From Salidesulfovibrio onnuriiensis (GTDB taxonomy: Bacteria; Desulfobacterota; Desulfovibrionia; Desulfovibrionales; Desulfovibrionaceae), in assembly GCF_008001235.1 (NCBI RefSeq), contig NZ_CP040751.1, forward strand, positions 2,525,001-2,589,000: 64,000 bases of DNA, given 5' to 3'. Each line of letters opens with the position of its first letter. Position 1 is the stretch's first letter. Positions 63,761 through 64,000 of the stretch are shown one piece after another. The position numbers were made by a program, and so were the translations under genes. The notes under the pieces are model-generated. The model searched no databases and was not told the origin of the DNA. It saw only the letters and a list, made by a program, of their open reading frames with translations.

Positions 63761-64000
63761 ATAGACCTACAAGGGTAGACAGTGTAAAAAGCAATATGAA
63801 ATTAAACCATAAAATCAATATCAGGACGCCGTTCTAGTTGGCAAGGAATAGTTACACGCTGTTGTCAAAATTGATGATTGCCCTTGTGGTCACATTAATT
63901 TGATGGATCGATTGGGAATATTGGCTACCAACCAAATACATCTTTATCCATCCCAAAAGACAGATATTCCCAAAGACAAAGCCCGTCCAGCAACGTAGGC
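63761..64000. other. AT-rich leader region of the island gene, no protein gene seen
   Basis: 240 bp upstream of the NTPase-nuclease gene. It must hold that gene's promoter, but I cannot place one securely. A perfect 10-bp inverted repeat, TTGGGAATAT (63912-63921) and ATATTCCCAA (63964-63973), lies here. A 31-codon ATG frame at 63903 has no ribosome site and is not called. Confidence 0.4.

Larger units (their letters stand above)
62259..64000. mobile_element. Left part of a probable genomic island integrated at tRNA-Ser (continues beyond window)
   Basis: Sequence right of the att fragment is visibly AT-richer than the rest of the window and uses A/T-ending codons. It carries one gene, the NTPase-nuclease fusion. 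The tRNA orientation implies that the intact tRNA-Ser, and probably the integrase, lie at the far right end of the island outside the window. No integrase, transposase or terminal repeat is visible here, so the call rests on the att scar and composition. Confidence 0.65.

Noticed and set aside
63903-64000. Short plus-strand frame (31 codons) near the right edge
   Set aside because: It has no ribosome-binding site or recognisable motif and overlaps the inverted repeat upstream of the island gene.

Overview
The window is GC-rich and densely coded and looks like the chromosome of a sulfate-reducing Desulfovibrionaceae bacterium (Desulfovibrio/Pseudodesulfovibrio type). The best markers are a 60-residue ferredoxin with the cysteine layout of Desulfovibrio gigas ferredoxin, two DsrE-family proteins, a NifX-like Fe-Mo-cofactor-binding-fold protein, a fused AccA-AccD carboxyltransferase, many PAS/receiver histidine kinases, and an alaC-hom-(phosphoglycerate-mutase-like) operon. 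Short hairpins with T-runs mark most operon ends.

Layout. 1-2.6 kb: end of a MotB/OmpA-type gene with a MotA-like partner, a TVP38-family membrane protein and a xanthine/guanine phosphoribosyltransferase. 2.7-7.4 kb: a complete BMP-type (purine nucleoside-like) ABC importer. 7.45-9.0 kb: a polar amino-acid binding protein and permease with no ATPase beside them. 9.1-10.4 kb: dgt. 10.4-15.4 kb, minus strand: amidohydrolase, YbgC-type thioesterase, PGM-like/proposed homoserine kinase, hom and alaC-like aminotransferase. 15.6-24.5 kb: ilvE, dnaX-ybaB-recR, recD2, ferritin, a DsrE protein and ettA. 24.5-32.7 kb, minus strand: two large hybrid kinases and an EAL-CBS-GGDEF protein. 32.8-36.5 kb, minus strand: acetyl-CoA carboxylase genes. 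36.7-46.6 kb: a flavin oxidoreductase, an orphan periplasmic binding protein, a CHASE2 adenylate cyclase, a three-gene type I secretion system and a TauE-family permease. 46.7-51 kb: ferredoxin and two paralogous histidine kinases. 51.2-57.3 kb: a five-gene Dpp/Opp peptide importer. 57.3-62.1 kb: small NifX-like, AlaX-like and DsrE genes, an RluA-type pseudouridine synthase, an HBM chemoreceptor and a small membrane protein.

At 62,239-62,258 the sequence holds, on the minus strand, the last 20 nt of a serine tRNA (T-arm 3' half, acceptor 3' strand, discriminator and CCA), followed by a terminator, but no tRNA body. I read this as the attachment-site scar of a genomic island that starts here and runs off the right edge. 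The only island gene visible is an AT-richer 462-codon protein that joins an nSTAND-like P-loop NTPase to a C-terminal PD-(D/E)XK-like nuclease motif. It is the best candidate in the window for an undescribed defence system.

Functionally the window is mostly housekeeping plus nutrient uptake (nucleosides, amino acids, peptides) and signalling (phosphorelays, c-di-GMP, cAMP, chemotaxis). Several systems lack an expected partner within the window: accB, an ATPase for the amino-acid permease, a substrate for the secretion system, and response regulators for the paralogous kinases.
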